Assembly: GCF_000002425.4 (NCBI RefSeq)
Contig: NC_037255.1
Span: 4,877,477 to 4,941,476 of the forward strand
Source: Physcomitrium patens
Lineage: Eukaryota > Streptophyta > Bryopsida > Funariales > Funariaceae
Direction of reading: 5' to 3'
Length of the DNA: 64,000 nt
Part shown: positions 21,914 to 34,075 of the stretch, one piece after another
How the letters are laid out: each line of letters opens with the position of its first letter
Position numbering within the stretch: the first letter of the stretch is position 1
Notes under the pieces: model-generated
What the model was told of the DNA's origin: nothing
What the model saw: the letters and a program-made list of their open reading frames with translations, nothing else
The model's database searches: none
Made by a program: the position numbers and the translations under genes

Positions 21914-24900
21914 AATGTCCATCTTCTAGATTATAGAAGCAATAAGTTTTAAGACCTCTTTTACTATTACAATTGTATTTCTTTAAAAAAAAAATTAAGT
22001 TATTCTTTTCTTAGGTATTAATGTAACTTCTTTAATTGTATAAAAGTCTTTGATCCTTTATTATTGATATTCACCAAGATTTGGTACTAATAAAAAATAT
22101 TCAAGGTGTCTTTTTTATATCAATCATATTGTTTTATATTCAAAATATTCAAATGAATATCATGGCCAATTACTAGATTTTTTTTCTAATTAAGTTCAAA
22201 GAAAGTTGATTAATTTTTCTTATATCTTAGATCAATGTGATAAATGGATCTTTTGAAGAAATTTTTCACTTGGAGTAAGCAAATCTTTTTTAAAAAAACA
22301 ATTAAAAGATCTAATGGTTAGTTATAATGAATTTTTTAATTTTTTACATATTTTTATTAATTTTAGTGCTAAGATTATTAATTAATAGATCTAAATTATT
22401 TATTTAGTGAATTATGATTTTTTTCATATTTTTAGATTATTAATTAGATAGATATTTTTATATATAAGATTGATTGATTATTAAAATTCTAAGAATAGTA
22501 AATTTAGAAGGTCCATGATTTCTTTCTTGATTTGGTTTAAATTCTCTTTTAATGCCAAAATTAAAATTTTAGTAGAATTTTTCTTTTAATTCTTAGAAAT
22601 TGTATCTTGAATTAATCTAAAATCTTAATTTTCAACTCTAAGACCAATCTCTAATTTGACTATGATTAGAAAACTCCTCAAATCTAATTTCTCTATTTTC
22701 CTAATTAATTTCAAGATTTTGAAGCTTAAAATCCGTTTTATAATTTAAATGGATTAAAATTTATAAAATATAATTATTAAATTAATGATGATCTTTAGAA
22801 GATGGAAATGAGGTATTTTTTATGGTGGAATTTCCTTTTAAAGTGATTTTTATCACTATTTGGAGTTAAAGAATCGTGAAAAAAATAAATAAATCAAAAA
22901 TCAAAAGCATATTAACTCAAGGCCAAATTGAAATTAGGGATTGTGATTTGCCAAGAGTTTATACTTAAGGGAGTTCAAATTGAAGAATGGTAATCATGAA
23001 TGCTTTGATGGCAAGAATCCTTGCTGATCTCTTAATTAAGATAGTTAGAATTAGAATTCTAATTAAAATTTACAACTAGATTAGCAAATTAATTAGTTTT
23101 AATGATTTAGAATTTAGATTCGGACTTGTGAATAGTCGATTCCAAGATTAAAATGTATTTTAGACACATTGGTGGTGTTAGTTTTGCCAAAAAGACATTA
23201 GTTTTTGAGATATAGGCATTTCCAGACTTGAAATTGGATTTAGGTTTAGGATCACTGTAGATCCTTGATCTTGGTTAGGAATTTTTGATTTGGATGGTGG
23301 AGATGTATCCGCCACTTTTGGGCCTCCTTCCACGTGGTTAAGAGGGCTTGAGTGGCTAAGCTCCTTCTATCTTTTTTTTCCTTTTTTAAGGCGAAGCCAT
23401 ACCAAATTACTTCTAGGCTTTTAATTGAAGGAAATTTTCTCCCATCTTAGCAGTGCCTTGGTATTTTTCCTCTCAATCACTCAATTTTTTATAATTTTGA
23501 GCAATATTTTATACTCATCTTTTTCTAATCACCAACTTTTCAATGATGTAAACTACAAGTAATTTGAAGTTCGGACGAATTTTTGGCGAATGTTTAAGTG
23601 GAAGGATCTACTGCCCTTGGCTTCATTGGAGTGTCGACTTTATAAATCCATAACTTGGTAACCTATAATCTAACTTCACTGTGGTTTATTGAAATGAATG
23701 CACTCTGAAGTCTAGTCTTTTAGAAAAATCAATTCAATAACTTTCAAGTGATAAGATTTTTTTGATGAATTTCTAGGTAGTTCAAATCACTTTACTTTAA
23801 AATTTTATATCTTAAATGTCAAACCTTGGATCACTACGAGCTTTGGGTGATAAGAACATGCTTAAATCGAATCCAACTACAAAAAAAATTCAAAATCATA
23901 AGAGTTGTAGAGAATTTTTGGCATTTTTTTGAACAACAAGGATTTGGTGTCCTCAACTCGATTCACTTGACATACTCAAGGTAAGTTTTTTTGTCCTAAT
24001 CACCTCCTAATCACACTTTTTAGTGCATGAATTGCTGGACTAAATCTTCATTCATCTTATTATCTCTAATTAATACTACTTAATTGAACCTTTTACCTTG
24101 TTATGGTAATTATTTGTTAATTTTAACTTCTAATTACCTTTCGATCTTCAATTTTTAATTTTATGTTATTTCAATCTTTACTTAACTTTTAACTTTAAAT
24201 TTACCTTTTTACCTTCAACTTTTGACCTTTATGTTATTTCATTTTAACTTAGCTTTTAATCTTAATTTATAACTTTTATTTTTTATCTCTAATTTTTAAT
24301 CTTATTATTTATTTTATTTTTTATCTTTTAATCCTTATCTTTTATATTAAATTTTTTATCTCCATATTAATACTGAATTTTAATATTTGAAGCTAATTAT
24401 TAAAGGATTTCCAACTCTAGATGAAGTTTTACCATCAAAATTTCATCTATAGATAACTTCTTGAGTGTAATACTAATTTGCATCATTGATACTATTTGAA
24501 AAGTCCTAGACTAGCACTCTAGCGTGGTATCAATTCTTTTTATTTTTATACTAATTCATAAGTTTCAGATTTTAAGCTTAATTGGATTAGTCTTGGAAGG
24601 CATTTACCTAAATGAACTACAATTGCTAAAAAATAAATCAAAAAAAATATAAAATTGACTTCATCATGTTTTTTTGGACCAATTATGATTATTATATTAT
24701 TTTTTTATTTTTTATATTTTTCTTATCTAAATTTTGTATCTCTATATTAATTAATATTAGATTCTAACTAAGGTTATAATTTAATTAAATTCGACTTAAG
24801 TGAGGGGAAAAAAAAACCACATACCTTGCATCAAAATTGCTTTTGTAATTGCTAATGAGATTATTGAGTATATTAAAAAAATTAGATAGTATATAAGGAA

Positions 24901-24960
24901 TAATTTCAAAAAAGCTAAAGAAATTATTATTCTTCATCTTAGAAGTGTGACTACATTATA
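21914..24960. other. Unassigned AT-rich intergenic or decayed-repeat region
   Basis: I find no ORF that looks like a gene and no match to the other elements in the window. The stretch at 23250-23420 is less AT-rich and contains a CCACGTGG palindrome (23330-23337). The region may be older, unrecognisable repeats. Confidence 0.4.
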
Positions 24961-26108
24961 TAGTCATATTGTAATTGCTTATAGTATGTAAAAATTAGTT
25001 CAGATACATAATATGTTCATAAGTCTTGGTATATGTTAGAATGGTTAATAGATTAATTTAAAGAGAGTGGATATAAAAAAATATTATTTTGAGTTTTATC
25101 TATTTGGATTATAGCATTTAAAAAAAATTATAGGATATAAATATTTAGTATGAAGCCTTGAGAGGAGATTAGAGCCTAAAGATAAAAAACTTAATTAGTA
25201 GGAGGCTTATTGGGAGGGATGAAAGCAAGGCATGGTTGGATGAAGGCAAGGAATGGGGATCTTCATTCCTATTAGTCGAAAGTCATACCCAATGGGCTTC
25301 AAGGAGGCTGGTCGAGGCCTTATTAGGAATTAGGGTTTCTCTTTTGAAGTCATTCAAGTTTTGGAGGCTAGGATCAGCAAGTTTAGATTTTTGGATATGG
25401 ATTGGATGCAAATTTTGTATGATTTGGAGTTTTTATGAAGGAGTTATTGGCACCCAAAGTTAAGGTATTAAATTCATACCTATTGTCACTCTTTGGGGCA
25501 CAACATATGTTTATGCAAAGCAACGAATGATCAAAGATTGGAATTGGAGAAAGCACTTTGTTGAATATACTTTTCATATATTATTTGATGAATTTGGACT
25601 TTGGTTGAAGAAGTAATAGAGGGTTAAAGTCAACACATCCAAATCAAAGGTACTAAATAAGTGATTTTATTCATAGTAATGGTTGGAGCCATATCTTGAG
25701 TTTTTGGATGAATTTTTGGTTCCAATCCTATAGAAAAGATAGATTATTGTATTAAGAATCTATATATACAAATTTTGTGGTATTTGAGTGCTTAGTTTGT
25801 GAGACATGAAGAAAATTGCATGTAGGTGTATAAAAACTATGATTTGAGTCCACTATTAGGGTTTTGGTGATATCTTAAGATCCGCAATGAATTTGCAATT
25901 GAAATTTGTTGTAGTAGTTGTTAGAAGTATATCAGTACTTCTTGTAAAATTTGAGTGTGTTTGAACAATCCGATTGGAAGATATGAGTTTTTGAAGTTCA
26001 AGAATAATACCACATAAGGATATTTAAGGATTTAGAGATTTTATCATATTTTGGATGTTTTTGGAAACTTAAGACTTATATATTTAGTATAATAGTATCT
26101 AAAAGTAT

Positions 26109-26142
<34 letters not shown>

Positions 26143-26281
26143 AACTTGGTCTTTCTTATCTCAAGTCTTAATTGAGCAATTAGTGGTAGCCAAGAGCGTA
26201 GTGCTTTCTTGAGGCAAACTCTCTCTACCCTGACAATATATAGAAGGTCAATATTTGGTGCTAAAATCATATATTAAGATA
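24961..26281 (+). repeat. Solo LTR S1 (W-family related)
   Basis: This 1.3-kb sequence lines up with S2 (61701-63033) through most of its length, best at 25230-25560, and starts like the W LTRs with a degraded TGTCGTGTTG. No primer-binding site or gag follows its right end, so it is probably a solo LTR. A TA-repeat run lies at about 26108-26143. An ORF at 25236-25463 is within this LTR and is not a gene. The right boundary is approximate. Confidence 0.55.
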
Positions 26282-26359
26282 TCTATCAAAGATCTTTAAA
26301 ATAAAGAAATTTCACTCTTACTTTTTTAATAATATAATAAATGAGATTAAAGCACATGA

Positions 26360-26891
26360 GAGCTTTGTGTGAAAGACATGAATTTCAAAGAATCAAAAGA
26401 TCAATGCACTCTTGTATCACCTGAAAAGACAAGATAATCATTCAATGATAGTATAATATTAAACTAAAATGGTTGTTTTCATAGATAAGAAAACTAAAGT
26501 TTCTTAAAATAAGGTTAAAAATAAGAAAGGTATGGACAAGAATGAAGAAGGCTTTACTGTTGCTTCCATATGTTCTATCAAACATATGTGACAATGTTCT
26601 ATAGTACCTCCAACACGTGTCTAATTTGCAAGACACATATCTTAACTTGCAAGGCAATTTTTTTATATGCATGCCATATTGTTAGCTTGTACTATAAGCT
26701 ACCTATACATGTAACATATGGCTAATTTTTTGATCAAGTTTTTAACCTATCAAACAATTATAAATATGTAATAAGTAAAATATGCATCTTTAAAGATTCT
26801 AAGAAGCTTTATCATAAGATAATATCAAATCTATTAATATTTATTATTTATTTAATAATTCTTATTTAAATAAATATATATGTCTATAATA
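26360..26891 (-). repeat. 3' LTR of copy J
   Basis: It matches the B LTR clearly from about 26465 to the end at GTCTATAATA. The first 100 nt are weakly conserved, so the start is approximate. The primer motif is present with one change near 26542. Confidence 0.6.
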
Positions 26892-26932
26892 TTATCATCT
26901 TTTTTAGGATTTAATTTATTAAGAAGTGGTCA

Positions 26933-27332
26933 TTATATGTTGAAGAAGTCTAAGGTGTGGCAAATTATATTTGCCACATATTGCTAGTCTTTTTTTATTT
27001 TGAAGGTGATTGATAGGTCCTCTCAACCATCAATAATGTTCAATTTTAAGACAGAAAGATGACTATGTTATTTGATTATTGTTTAGGCTTTCATAACTTC
27101 CTTCAAACAAAATATTTGTAAGACCATTAGGAGTTGTTCCTATCTCCAATATAATTATTAAATATTGGATATCTCTTCTAAGGTTGTGATACCAAACATA
27201 TTATATTTCATCATCTATTTGAGAAAGAACTTATTATTCTTGAAGATCTTTATCTTAATTATGTTATTTTAAAGGCTATAAATTAATAAATAATAGCTCT
27301 TGAATTAAATTTGTTAGTTGTTGAATTTCCAT
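26933..27332 (-). pseudogene. Extra 3' ORF of copy J (decayed)
   Basis: The ATG (27330-27332) and the terminal stop, TAA in place of TGA (26933-26935), sit at the same positions as in A and B. The length is 400 nt instead of 423, so indels have broken the frame. It supports the extra ORF as an old part of the family. Confidence 0.5.
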
Positions 27333-27399
27333 CTCTTTAATCTTATACATAAACTACAAATAAAGACAAAAGATAAAATGTATTTTTTTAAAATTTTTG

Positions 27400-29270
27400 T
27401 TTTTATAATAAAGATTTTTTATTTTTCATCTTGATTTTGATATATGGCATTGATAAAAAGCATCAACTTTTTTTGCTATATTAATAAGATACTTAGTTGG
27501 CTTCCACATGTATTCACTAATATCATGTCTTTGCCAATGAATAAGATATTTTAACCTTTTTTGGCATTGCCTTGAGTCTAAGACATCTTCCATCTCAAAA
27601 TCTTGATTATTATCCATTTTTATACAAGAAAGTAGCATTTATCTTTTTTTTGAGATACTCATTGTCTTATATGACTTAAGAAGAAATACATGGAATATGT
27701 AATAGATCTTTATAGACTTTAATAGATATAGTCAATAAGCAATTGAATTGATTTATTCACAAATAAAAAATGGTCTAAGCCTATATTAATCTAATTTATT
27801 AAAAAAGTGATTAGTCTTAATATTGTAACAAAGTAATCATAACTTGTTACCAATATGGAATTGAATTTTTTTTTTTTGTGATAGGCATCTACATTGGTGT
27901 TTTGAACTTGAATTTCTTTTGGTTGTATCTTTATTATTGCATGTAGCTCAAATAAATGATTTTTTAAATTTTTTTCCATAAAATTATCATCTTTTGAAAA
28001 ATTAAGAATATCAAGACATAAATGATAATTATAATTAATAAAAAAAGTATTTATTATATAAAAAAATATATTATATTATTATAAATAAGCTTTGCCAATG
28101 ATAAAAAAATTATTCAATTATCTTATTGATAGTTGATATATCTCAATTACTACTTCAAAATTTGATTTATTTATTTTTTCTATCCATTGATTAAAGGGTG
28201 AAAAATAAAAGATAGCTTTATATCCACTTTTAGAATTTTGAAAAGGATTCTTCAAAATCTTGATACAAATTGAATCTTCTTATTTGATATAATATCATTG
28301 AATAATCTATAGTAGCAATAGATGTTGTCAAGAAAAAGCTTAGCTATTTTTTTTTTACCAATGATAGATTTTTTACATGATAAAAAATAAACCATCTTAG
28401 TAAAATGATCTATTATCACAGATATACAATCATACAAACTTGAGATTGAAAGATTTATAATAAAATCTATAGAAATAAAAGACTATAATTATTTCAAAAT
28501 AAATAATGATTGAAAAAGTATATAAGATCAATAATAAGGAATTTTTGATCTTGAATATGAATCACATAATTGTATAAAATCCTTAATTACTTTCTTTATT
28601 TGAAGTTACCAAAAATCTTTTATTATTAGCTCCAAAATCTTATTATATCCAAAATATCTAATTGTTAGAAAGTTATGAGAAGCTTAAAGACCAAATATTT
28701 GTGCTTTGCCTTTTAGAATATATAATTGTATTTTGAAATGAAATATATTATCCTTGAATTTTAATATAGAAGTATCATGAAACTTAGAAGAATTATTCTT
28801 TATATCATGAAAAAGAAGATCAAAGGACACATTTGATTGAACTTATTTGAGAAAGGTTGAATCAAAAATCAATATTGATTTTATCATTTGAAGATGAAAA
28901 TACTTTGGCTTCAAAAAAACTATTTTTTGTTAATAAAAAGTTCTATTTTCTTCTTTGGAATGCAAGATAAGAATGTTTAGAAATAGCATCTGATAAACCT
29001 TATTGATTTTTGAGTCAATAAATATTCTTGAAATCACATCTTGATAAAAATATGGTATGATAGACTTGAAAATGATTCAAAACATGTATCAATATGAAGT
29101 AGTTGAGATTCTTGTGATTCATATATATAGTGATTTGATTAGAAGTATCTTCTAGATAATGATATCATTCTTAAAATAAATCTACAATTATAAGAAATTC
29201 TTTATCATAGATCTTGTAATTAATTTTAATAGCTAAAATTTTTATAGAATGAAAGCTATTAAATTGAACT
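27400..29270 (-). pseudogene. pol C-terminal part of copy J
   Basis: The chromodomain is readable at 27426-27638 on the minus strand (M-E-D-V-L-D-S-R-Q then Y-L-I-H-W). Integrase fragments follow (core at 28252-28437 with the I-D-H-F-T-K-M motif, zinc-binding region about 28500-28760), then RNase H (about 29000-29270). At the position of A's stop 8577 this copy has CAA. Confidence 0.7.
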
Positions 29271-29462
29271 TATAATTTATTTATTTATTTATTTATATAA
29301 GTTTTTATTTTTTTATTTTTTATTTAATTATTTTAATTTTTATTATAATTTATTATTTTATTTTATTTTATTTTACTTATTTAATTATTTATTATATACA
29401 ATATTTTAATTAATTAATTATTTATTTAAACTATCTAATAATTAATTTAAATTTTTTTTCAT
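29271..29462. repeat. AT-only low-complexity tract
   Basis: It consists of TTTA, TTTTA and AATT repeats with almost no G or C. It lies between the broken end of copy J and the start of W2. Confidence 0.7.
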
Positions 29463-29522
29463 ATACATCACATTCTTTAGCAAAAAAAAAACCATATTAA
29501 AACATTGATCAAAATACCACTA

Positions 29523-30830
29523 TGTCGTATTGTGACATGATTATATGGTGAAAATATGACTAAAAATGATTTTTTTAATTAATATTCTATTATATTAGTT
29601 TAATAAGAATTCAAAATATTTTAATAAGGCTTTTATGAAAGCTTCTTAGTTTATTTTCTTAACTTGATAACAAGTAGATAAAAGTTAGTATTTTTACATT
29701 CTAGAATATAGAAACTTTTTTACTACCTTAGAAAGGCCATAAATTGTTAAAATCAGAGTAGAAGAGATAAATGGTTAATATGGTTGATACTAGGATCAAG
29801 TTGAAGGTAGGATTGGACTAAAAAATCCTTATGATAGATTAGATTGATATCCAAGGATCGACCATTTGTAAAATGGGGTCGAAATCAGACCTTTGGTGAC
29901 TAAAACGACCGCCTAGGAAAAATTAGGGTTTCATTTGAAGTTCGAAGGTTAAGATTTGAGAGCTAGTCTAAATTTCTTTTTAGAGGCACAAGAATTGTTT
30001 TTGTAGGGTTTTTAAAGACTTAGCAATTGTTGTTCAAAGTGAGGGTTTGTATTGATAATTTGGATTTTATGTAATATAATTATGGCTAGCAATTTTAGTT
30101 AATTTGTGCAATTGGTATAGTATCTATAGTTCAAAATTTGATATTATTTTGATTATTGGGTGTACTAAGTATATGCAAAATTTTGTGGTAATCTAATGGT
30201 GTGGTTTAGAGATATCTAGTTTTTAGCACGAGGATTTCAGAAGTTGGTAATTTGAGGTTTGGTAGGATTTTTGTGATATCTAGAAATCTACTAGTTGGAT
30301 CAAGGTGAAATTTAGCATGGTCTTGAAGGACTTAAAGATCAAGCTACACACCAATTTTGAATTAAAGTTAATAGTTGGAGAAGGAAAAAACATTGGTGGG
30401 ATTTTTGCTTCACTTTTCAAGTTGACAGCCAAGTGACATCAATGCAATTTTTGGAGGTTTTCTCACAATCTATAAGTTGGATTGGATTGAAAATTCTTGA
30501 ACATATAGAAGACTTACATTGACAATTGCATGAAAAATTTTATATCAAGTGAACAATCAGATTAGAAGTTAAAGCTCATTGATTAGGATTGGAGCTTATA
30601 AGAAAAATCTAAATTACTTAAATACAAAAGCAACAAGGTGATTGGGATTTATGTATGATTAAGGTTACTAAAAAGAGTGTTTTTTAGTACTTTTGAATTA
30701 AAATTCAGATTATATTCTTCTCATATGGATGAAACCTATTAAGGTTTCTTTGATACTTAAAAAACACAACCTCACCTACCACACCTATGTGCCTAGTGCA
30801 TTCCTAAAGAAGACAATATGTAATATGATA
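29523..30830 (+). repeat. 5' LTR of W2
   Basis: It starts TGTCGTATTGTGACATGA, like the W1 LTR start TGTCGTGTTGTAACACGA, and ends at ATATGATA (ATACGACA in W1). At 1308 bp it is close to the 1213 bp of W1 and the 1333 bp of S2. Confidence 0.65.
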
Positions 30831-30834
30831 TAAG

Positions 30835-30852
30835 TGGTGAATCCAACATGAA
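30835..30852 (+). other. Primer-binding site of W2 (tRNA-Trp type, decayed)
   Basis: TGGTGAATCCAACATGAA differs from the W1 site at three positions, all transitions of the deamination type. It lies 4 nt after the LTR. Confidence 0.7.
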
Positions 30853-30900
30853 AGTTTGGGGTAGAAGGTATTGGATTATATTTGTGGTTATTTGAAATTG

Positions 30901-32275
30901 ATGGCACAAGAAGGTAAGAAGGTTGAATTTAGACTTTATGATGGAGCTTCAAGTGGATCTTCAAGCGCAGCTTCAAGTCGAATTTCTATTGGTGAATAAG
31001 ATATGTACTTCGATCCAAACACTGCAAAAATGTTTCAAGCATTTACATTATTTATGCAATAGCAACAAGGCAATGATCGCAAAGAGACTTTGACAACCGA
31101 AGCATTATAAGCAATGATTAACAAGGTTGACCAATTTGATGGGAAGAATATTTCTAAATATTTAAGATATTGTGTACAGGAAATAGAATTGAATTACATT
31201 TCTAAGAATGAGATGATTCAATTATTTAAGCTTGCTATGGTACCAGAGATAAGAGAGCATATAAGGTGTATTATGGGACAATTTAGAAGTTTATGGGAGG
31301 TATTTTTATATACATTGAAGGATGAATATTTTTTAGATGGTACTGATTGAGTTATCAGGAAATCATTCTTGGAATGGATTGAATGATCTAAAAAAAATTT
31401 ATAAGCTACAGAATTATTAAAAAAATTTGAAAGATAATTTTCTCGATTATCAAAAATAAAAAAGTTAATATTGGGACCAAACAAGATTGAATTGTTTCTT
31501 CAAGTTGATGATGAAGAATTACAGGAAAAGCTAGAGATTCTTTTAGAAGACAAAGAAGAAGATGAAGGATTGACAACAAAGTAGACAGTTGTTGAAGATG
31601 CTATTAGATTACTTGTGAAAAAAGAAAGGAGAAAGGATAGGGTTGGTGCTCAAAGACTCGTACAAGTATCAAAGACCCTGATGTCTACTATACAATTGAC
31701 TATGCCTATTGTCCAATCTCCATTGGTTACACCAAAGAAAGAAGATATGGAACTTGAAGAGATTATACGAGGGATGCGAGATCTTCAAATCAAACTTACA
31801 AGGCTTGAAGAGAAGACTTCTACAATAATTTCAAAATATACTTTTAAATAAGGATATGTACAAAGATATATTTGGTGTAATGATAATTCTCATTCTCAAA
31901 AAGATTGTGGTGAATTCGATGAGATAGTACAACAAGGCATTGTTTATTGAAAAGATGGAAAGGTTACATTGAAAGATACTGGTGATCTTTTCCAAACCAA
32001 CTTTGGTAAAAGAGGCATAAAAGCATTGGTTAAAGATTATTTGGCAAAGCATGGAATTGTAGCAATGGAAGATGTAAGTTATGGAACTAGGGTGGATAAT
32101 GATGGCTAATAGAATTTTGTTGGAAATGTTCAACCGAGTGGACTTTGATCTTCTGCTATTTTTATAATGTAAAAAGAAAAGATGCTATGAAAAGCTTTAT
32201 TTAGAACTACTATAATAATTTGTGATACTATGGATTGGGAGGATCCTATAGAAGTTTGTCAGTACATGCATATAT
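30901..32275 (+). pseudogene. gag of W2 (truncated)
   Basis: The reading starts at ATG 30901 and follows the W1 gag: an F-D-G-K-N-I block near 31140, the capsid-like region to about 31600, and a zinc knuckle C-x2-C-x4-H-x4-C near 31880. Several in-frame stops are present, mostly from CAA, CAG or TGG codons. It ends where K is inserted. Confidence 0.7.
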
Positions 32276-32493
32276 TGTTGAAATAAAAGTGAAAGTAGAA
32301 TAAATTACCTTGTAAAGGATATTACTTATGATAATTTGCTAATGGTCAAAGAGTTGACTCTTGGTATATAGAAAGAGCATCCTTTGGATATAAGATGAGA
32401 TCAAGGACCAAGAGTCAAAATCAAGAAGATAAAGTATGAACTAGGGAATATTCATAAATAATGTAAGAGTTATTAGTATTTGACATAGGAGAC
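32276..32493 (+). repeat. K 5' LTR, first part
   Basis: It starts TGTTGAAATAAAAGTG and runs to the GAGAC target duplication of D1 (32489-32493). It continues at 44962. The two parts add up to 469 bp, the same as the 3' LTR. Confidence 0.9.
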
Positions 32494-33255
32494 TGTGATT
32501 GCTCGTTTTACTTATTCCGGAAGAAACCTCCTAGAATAAACCCGTATAGGGAGATTCAAACACGAGAAATGACTAGTTGCTTAAGCGTTCACGTTAGGGT
32601 CACACAATCAATTATCTCCTAAATGTATCATCTCTATTTTCAATATCTAAACACACAAAGAAACTATAATCTCCTCCTTCACCTTATCGGTCTCTTCCTT
32701 ACAACAATTCAGTCATATCAATAATTACTATTTCTACCAATATATTCACCTTCATAATCTCCAACTATAATACTGCGCCCTCACAGCTTTCGGTACACAA
32801 TTACCCTCGTTCCAATCATTGGAATTCTTCACACAAAACTGCCATTCACATTACAGTGTTTCACACAAACACAGACTCATTCTCTCTTCTGAACTATAAT
32901 CAAATTTTAGCATTCAATCTTTCTTCTTCTTAAATAATACCAATCACATTTCCATTCCATAATTCAGTTCACAATATTCAGAAACGCTCAATCCTCTTAT
33001 TCAAAGAAAATAACAAACAAAAGAAAAGAGGTAGCTTTAAGCTTACCTCGGCTCACACTATCATAGCGATGGTACCTTAATTAACTTCTACAACTCCTAT
33101 ATATTTTTCCTTGATTCTTTAGATTCTTACTGTAATTTTGTAATTAACCACTTTTAATAACTAAATCACTCATCCATCCTCCTGAATTTCTTATTATATG
33201 GACTATTAATATATTTTACCAATATCTTTCAAAACGAATTAAGATCTATTCTACA
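32494..33255 (-). repeat. D1 3' LTR (left)
   Basis: On the minus strand it starts TGTAGAATAG and ends GCAATCACA. The G-rich AGGAGTGGGGCTA on the minus strand (33256-33268) is the polypurine tract. Confidence 0.88.
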
Positions 33256-33363
33256 TAGCCCCACTCCTATCTATGCAGTATCTTTGCAAACACTCAATTG
33301 ATACCTATCTAAGAATTATCTAACAAAACTCTACAAAAATTACGATCCCTCTAACCTATCTTA

Positions 33364-33770
33364 TTAATCAATTGTCACAGTATCTGTTATTAGTTCCATC
33401 GATTTTGGTTCCAACTGCAAATCTTCATCCTCCTCTAATCCTTCCATCGGCTCCTACTTCAACTGAGCTGAAAGGTCTTCATTGTACTCACCCAGTACAT
33501 AGACTTGAGCATCCAGTTTCAAGATCTGGGCATCTTTCAATTCCAACTGGTGCTGAAAGTGGCTCCTCTCTTCTGGAACTTCTTCAATCGACACTTGTGA
33601 CCGGCTCTTCACTATTAATTTTTATTTGGAACTACTACTCTCAAAAATACAAGGAATATAAGAAAATGGCACTCTAGCCAACCCAAAATAATACCACAGA
33701 ATGACTTTAACTGATGCCCCACTCCTATTTTTTTACTACTTGGTGATAATGACAACATGTTACTCATACT
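33364..33770 (-). pseudogene. D1 3'-terminal ORF remnant (coiled-coil protein)
   Basis: The minus-strand reading Q-V-S-I-E-E-V-P... then L-K-D-A-Q-I-L-K-L and E-Y-N-E-D-L-S-A-Q-L ends at TAA 33364-33366. It matches D2 at about 60525-60790, where a longer heptad-rich protein precedes it. Much of the ORF is deleted in D1. This is an extra gene after pol, of unknown function. Confidence 0.5.
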
Positions 33771-34075
33771 GTCCGTAAAAGGTAATGGAAAGTAATCTTT
33801 CTTGGTGGCCGTATTAAGTTTCAAGAAATCCTAACAAATTCGGATTTTTCCATTCTTTTTTGGCACCATCATGATTAGAGAAACCCACTCACTATGCGAA
33901 AGAGGATAAATAAAATCCATGTCGAGAAGTTTATCCAATTCCTCTTTCACTAAAAAGAAATATTTTGGGTTAAGTCAGTATTGTCTTTGACGAACTAGCA
34001 TAACATCTTCCTCCAAAATAATCTTGTGCTCACACACATCAACTGGAATCCCTTTCAAATCTGCATACGACTATG
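33771..34075 (-). pseudogene. D1 reverse transcriptase stub
   Basis: The minus-strand reading shows a Ty3 reverse transcriptase start: M-M-V-P-K-K-N-G-K-I-R-I-C, then K-L-N-T-A-T-K-K-D-Y-F-P-L-P-F-T-D. It stops abruptly at about 33770. The active-site block and everything downstream to the 3' ORF are gone, so no enzyme can be made. Confidence 0.75.

Larger units (their letters stand above)
26360..29270 (-). mobile_element. Chromovirus copy J, 3' half
   Basis: This is a decayed minus-strand copy: 3' LTR, extra ORF, chromodomain, integrase and RNase H. It breaks off near 29270 in an AT-only tract, before the reverse transcriptase. The rest is not in the window; it may lie to the right of the W2/D2 block or have been deleted. 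Confidence 0.7.
29523..32275 (+). mobile_element. W2: older W-family Ty3 element, left part
   Basis: It contains a 5' LTR, a tRNA-Trp-type primer-binding site and gag, interrupted at 32275 by copia element K. A further 25 bp of gag follow K at 58669-58693; the remainder is not in the window or was lost to later insertions. It matches W1 along its length but is more decayed, and most changes are C-to-T or G-to-A. Confidence 0.75.

Noticed and set aside
25236..25463. Plus-strand ORF of 75 codons
   Set aside because: It lies within solo LTR S1 and is not conserved as an ORF in S2.
29271..29462. AT-only tract as a replication origin or matrix attachment site
   Set aside because: Only base composition supports it. 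It lies between broken elements and is most likely simple-repeat expansion.
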